Assembly (NCBI GenBank): GCA_964427955.1
Contig: CAYRWY010000263.1
Coordinates: 1-8,253, forward strand
Reading direction: 5' to 3'
DNA: 8,253 bases
Origin: JACRBK01 sp964427955
GTDB taxonomy: Bacteria > Chloroflexota > Anaerolineae > Aggregatilineales > Aggregatilineaceae
In this document: in pieces, positions 7,457 to 8,253 of the stretch
How the letters are laid out: every line of letters begins with the position of its first letter
How positions within the stretch are numbered: the first letter of the stretch is position 1
Notes under the pieces: model-generated
Database searches by the model: none
What the model was told of the DNA's origin: nothing
Seen by the model: the letters and a program-made list of their open reading frames with translations, nothing else
Program-made: the position numbers and the translations under genes

Positions 7457-8215
7457 ATGCGGCTCAGTGTCCATGCCTTCTGGCTCCCCAAAGCGGGCAA
7501 CCGGGCCGAGGAGTACGAGGACGCCTTCGCCTACTCGCCGCCGGACGAATCCGATCCGCCCGATTTTTGCGGCGCAGTAGCCGACGGCGCGACCGAAACG
7601 TCGTTTTCGGGGCTGTGGGCGGCGCTGCTGACCGGGGCCTTCGCCGAAGGGCGGCTGGACGATCCCGATCCGGCAGCCGTGGGCGCGCTGGCGGCGGACT
7701 GGCAGACCGAGATCGACGCCCGGACGCGCGGCAAGCCCCTGCCCTGGTACGCCGAAGAGAAGCTCCAGAGCGGGGCTTATTCGTCGCTGCTGGGCCTGCG
7801 CCTCACGCCGGAGGGCGGCTGGCGCGCGCTCAGCATCGGGGATAGCTGCCTGTTCCACTTCCACAAGGCGCGGCTGGTGCAGTCGTTCCCGTTCGACGAT
7901 CCGGCCCAGTTCAACAACCGGCCCGCCCTGCTCTCGACCCGGACCGAACGCAACCGCGGCCTCCAACCCGTCACCACGGCAGGCACCTGCACGCCGGGCG
8001 ACTGCTTCTGGCTGATGACCGACGCGCTGGCCCACTTCTTCCTGTCCCAGTACACCACCCTGCCGGAATGGCAGTGGGCCGTGCTGCGTAACCAGTTTTT
8101 GCGGCTCAAGAGCCAGGAATCCTTCAGCTTCATCATCTCCGAGCTGCGCCAGCGCCAGGTCTGCAAGAACGACGACGTCACCCTGCTGCGCGTGCGCGTC
8201 TTGAAGCCGGAGTAG
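7457..8215 (+). CDS. PP2C-type (PPM) serine/threonine phosphatase-like protein
   Basis: A complete 252-residue protein that fits the metal-dependent PP2C phosphatase family, which removes phosphate from Ser/Thr of proteins. In order one sees the EDA motif with D22, a central DG motif (AVADGATETSFSG, D43-G44), the GDS motif (ALSIGDSCLF, D129), the TDAL motif (LMTDALAHFF, D189) and the C-terminal NDDVTLL motif (D239/D240). The DG motif lacks the usual DGxGG/DGHGG form, so this is a divergent subfamily, but the acidic metal ligands appear kept. No transmembrane or regulatory domain is present. The ATG lies 6 bases after the VWA stop with only a weak GCGG before it, so translation is likely coupled to the VWA gene. 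Likely partner: a Ser/Thr kinase, perhaps encoded after 8253. The family call is good; activity and substrates are inferred. Confidence 0.82.
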   Translation: MRLSVHAFWLPKAGNRAEEYEDAFAYSPPDESDPPDFCGAVADGATETSFSGLWAALLTGAFAEGRLDDPDPAAVGALAADWQTEIDARTRGKPLPWYAEEKLQSGAYSSLLGLRLTPEGGWRALSIGDSCLFHFHKARLVQSFPFDDPAQFNNRPALLSTRTERNRGLQPVTTAGTCTPGDCFWLMTDALAHFFLSQYTTLPEWQWAVLRNQFLRLKSQESFSFIISELRQRQVCKNDDVTLLRVRVLKPE

Positions 8216-8253
8216 GGTTGGCTCATGACGCGGCGCTGCGAATCTCACCCCCT

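Noticed and set aside
6512..8248. 578-codon open frame on the minus strand opposite the VWA and PP2C genes
   Set aside because: It is a GC-rich antisense shadow: its sequence is low-complexity in Arg, Gly, Gln and Val with no domain pattern, whereas the plus-strand frames carry clear MIDAS and PP2C motifs.
8225..8253. ATG at 8225 opening a frame to the window end, possibly the expected kinase gene
   Set aside because: Only nine codons are visible, the upstream purine-rich site overlaps the PP2C stop at an awkward distance, and the residues (MTRRCESHP) say nothing about identity, so no gene is called.

Overview
The window is GC-rich, tightly packed bacterial DNA with no RNA genes, insertion sequences or CRISPR repeats that I can see. 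It holds five protein genes. Three lie on the minus strand: an RNase D homologue, a beta-CASP metallo-beta-lactamase ribonuclease homologue, and a very large multi-sensor histidine kinase whose 3' end is cut by the left window edge. Two lie on the plus strand: a von Willebrand factor A (VWA) protein and a PP2C-type phosphatase homologue. The PAS/GAF-stacked kinase, the gene content and the protein style suggest a Chloroflexota bacterium, perhaps Anaerolineae-like. That placement is inference from recalled family resemblance, not a search result.

Layout, left to right. Positions 1-3695 (minus) encode 1231 residues of the histidine kinase: about six N-terminal membrane helices, four PAS domains, two GAF domains, a fifth PAS-like domain with an inserted cysteine cluster, and the start of HisKA with its phospho-acceptor histidine. 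The gene starts with a GTG followed almost at once by a run of nine C. Positions 3696-3893 are an AT-rich gap with a terminator for the upstream minus-strand genes and candidate promoters for the kinase. Positions 3894-5294 (minus) are the beta-CASP protein and 5307-6482 (minus) the RNase D homologue; only 12 bases separate them, so they probably form an RNA-processing operon. Positions 6483-6613 are a divergent promoter region. Positions 6614-7450 (plus) are the VWA protein and 7457-8215 (plus) the PP2C-like protein, 6 bases apart.

How the genes may work together. The RNase D and beta-CASP pair joins a 3'-to-5' exonuclease with an endo/exonuclease fold that acts on RNA. The VWA and PP2C pair resembles the VWA-phosphatase-kinase modules described around TerY-type VWA proteins; a Ser/Thr kinase would then be expected just past the right edge, which cannot be seen. 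The histidine kinase has its own leader after a terminator and is probably an independent transcription unit; its output domain and any partner regulator lie outside the window.
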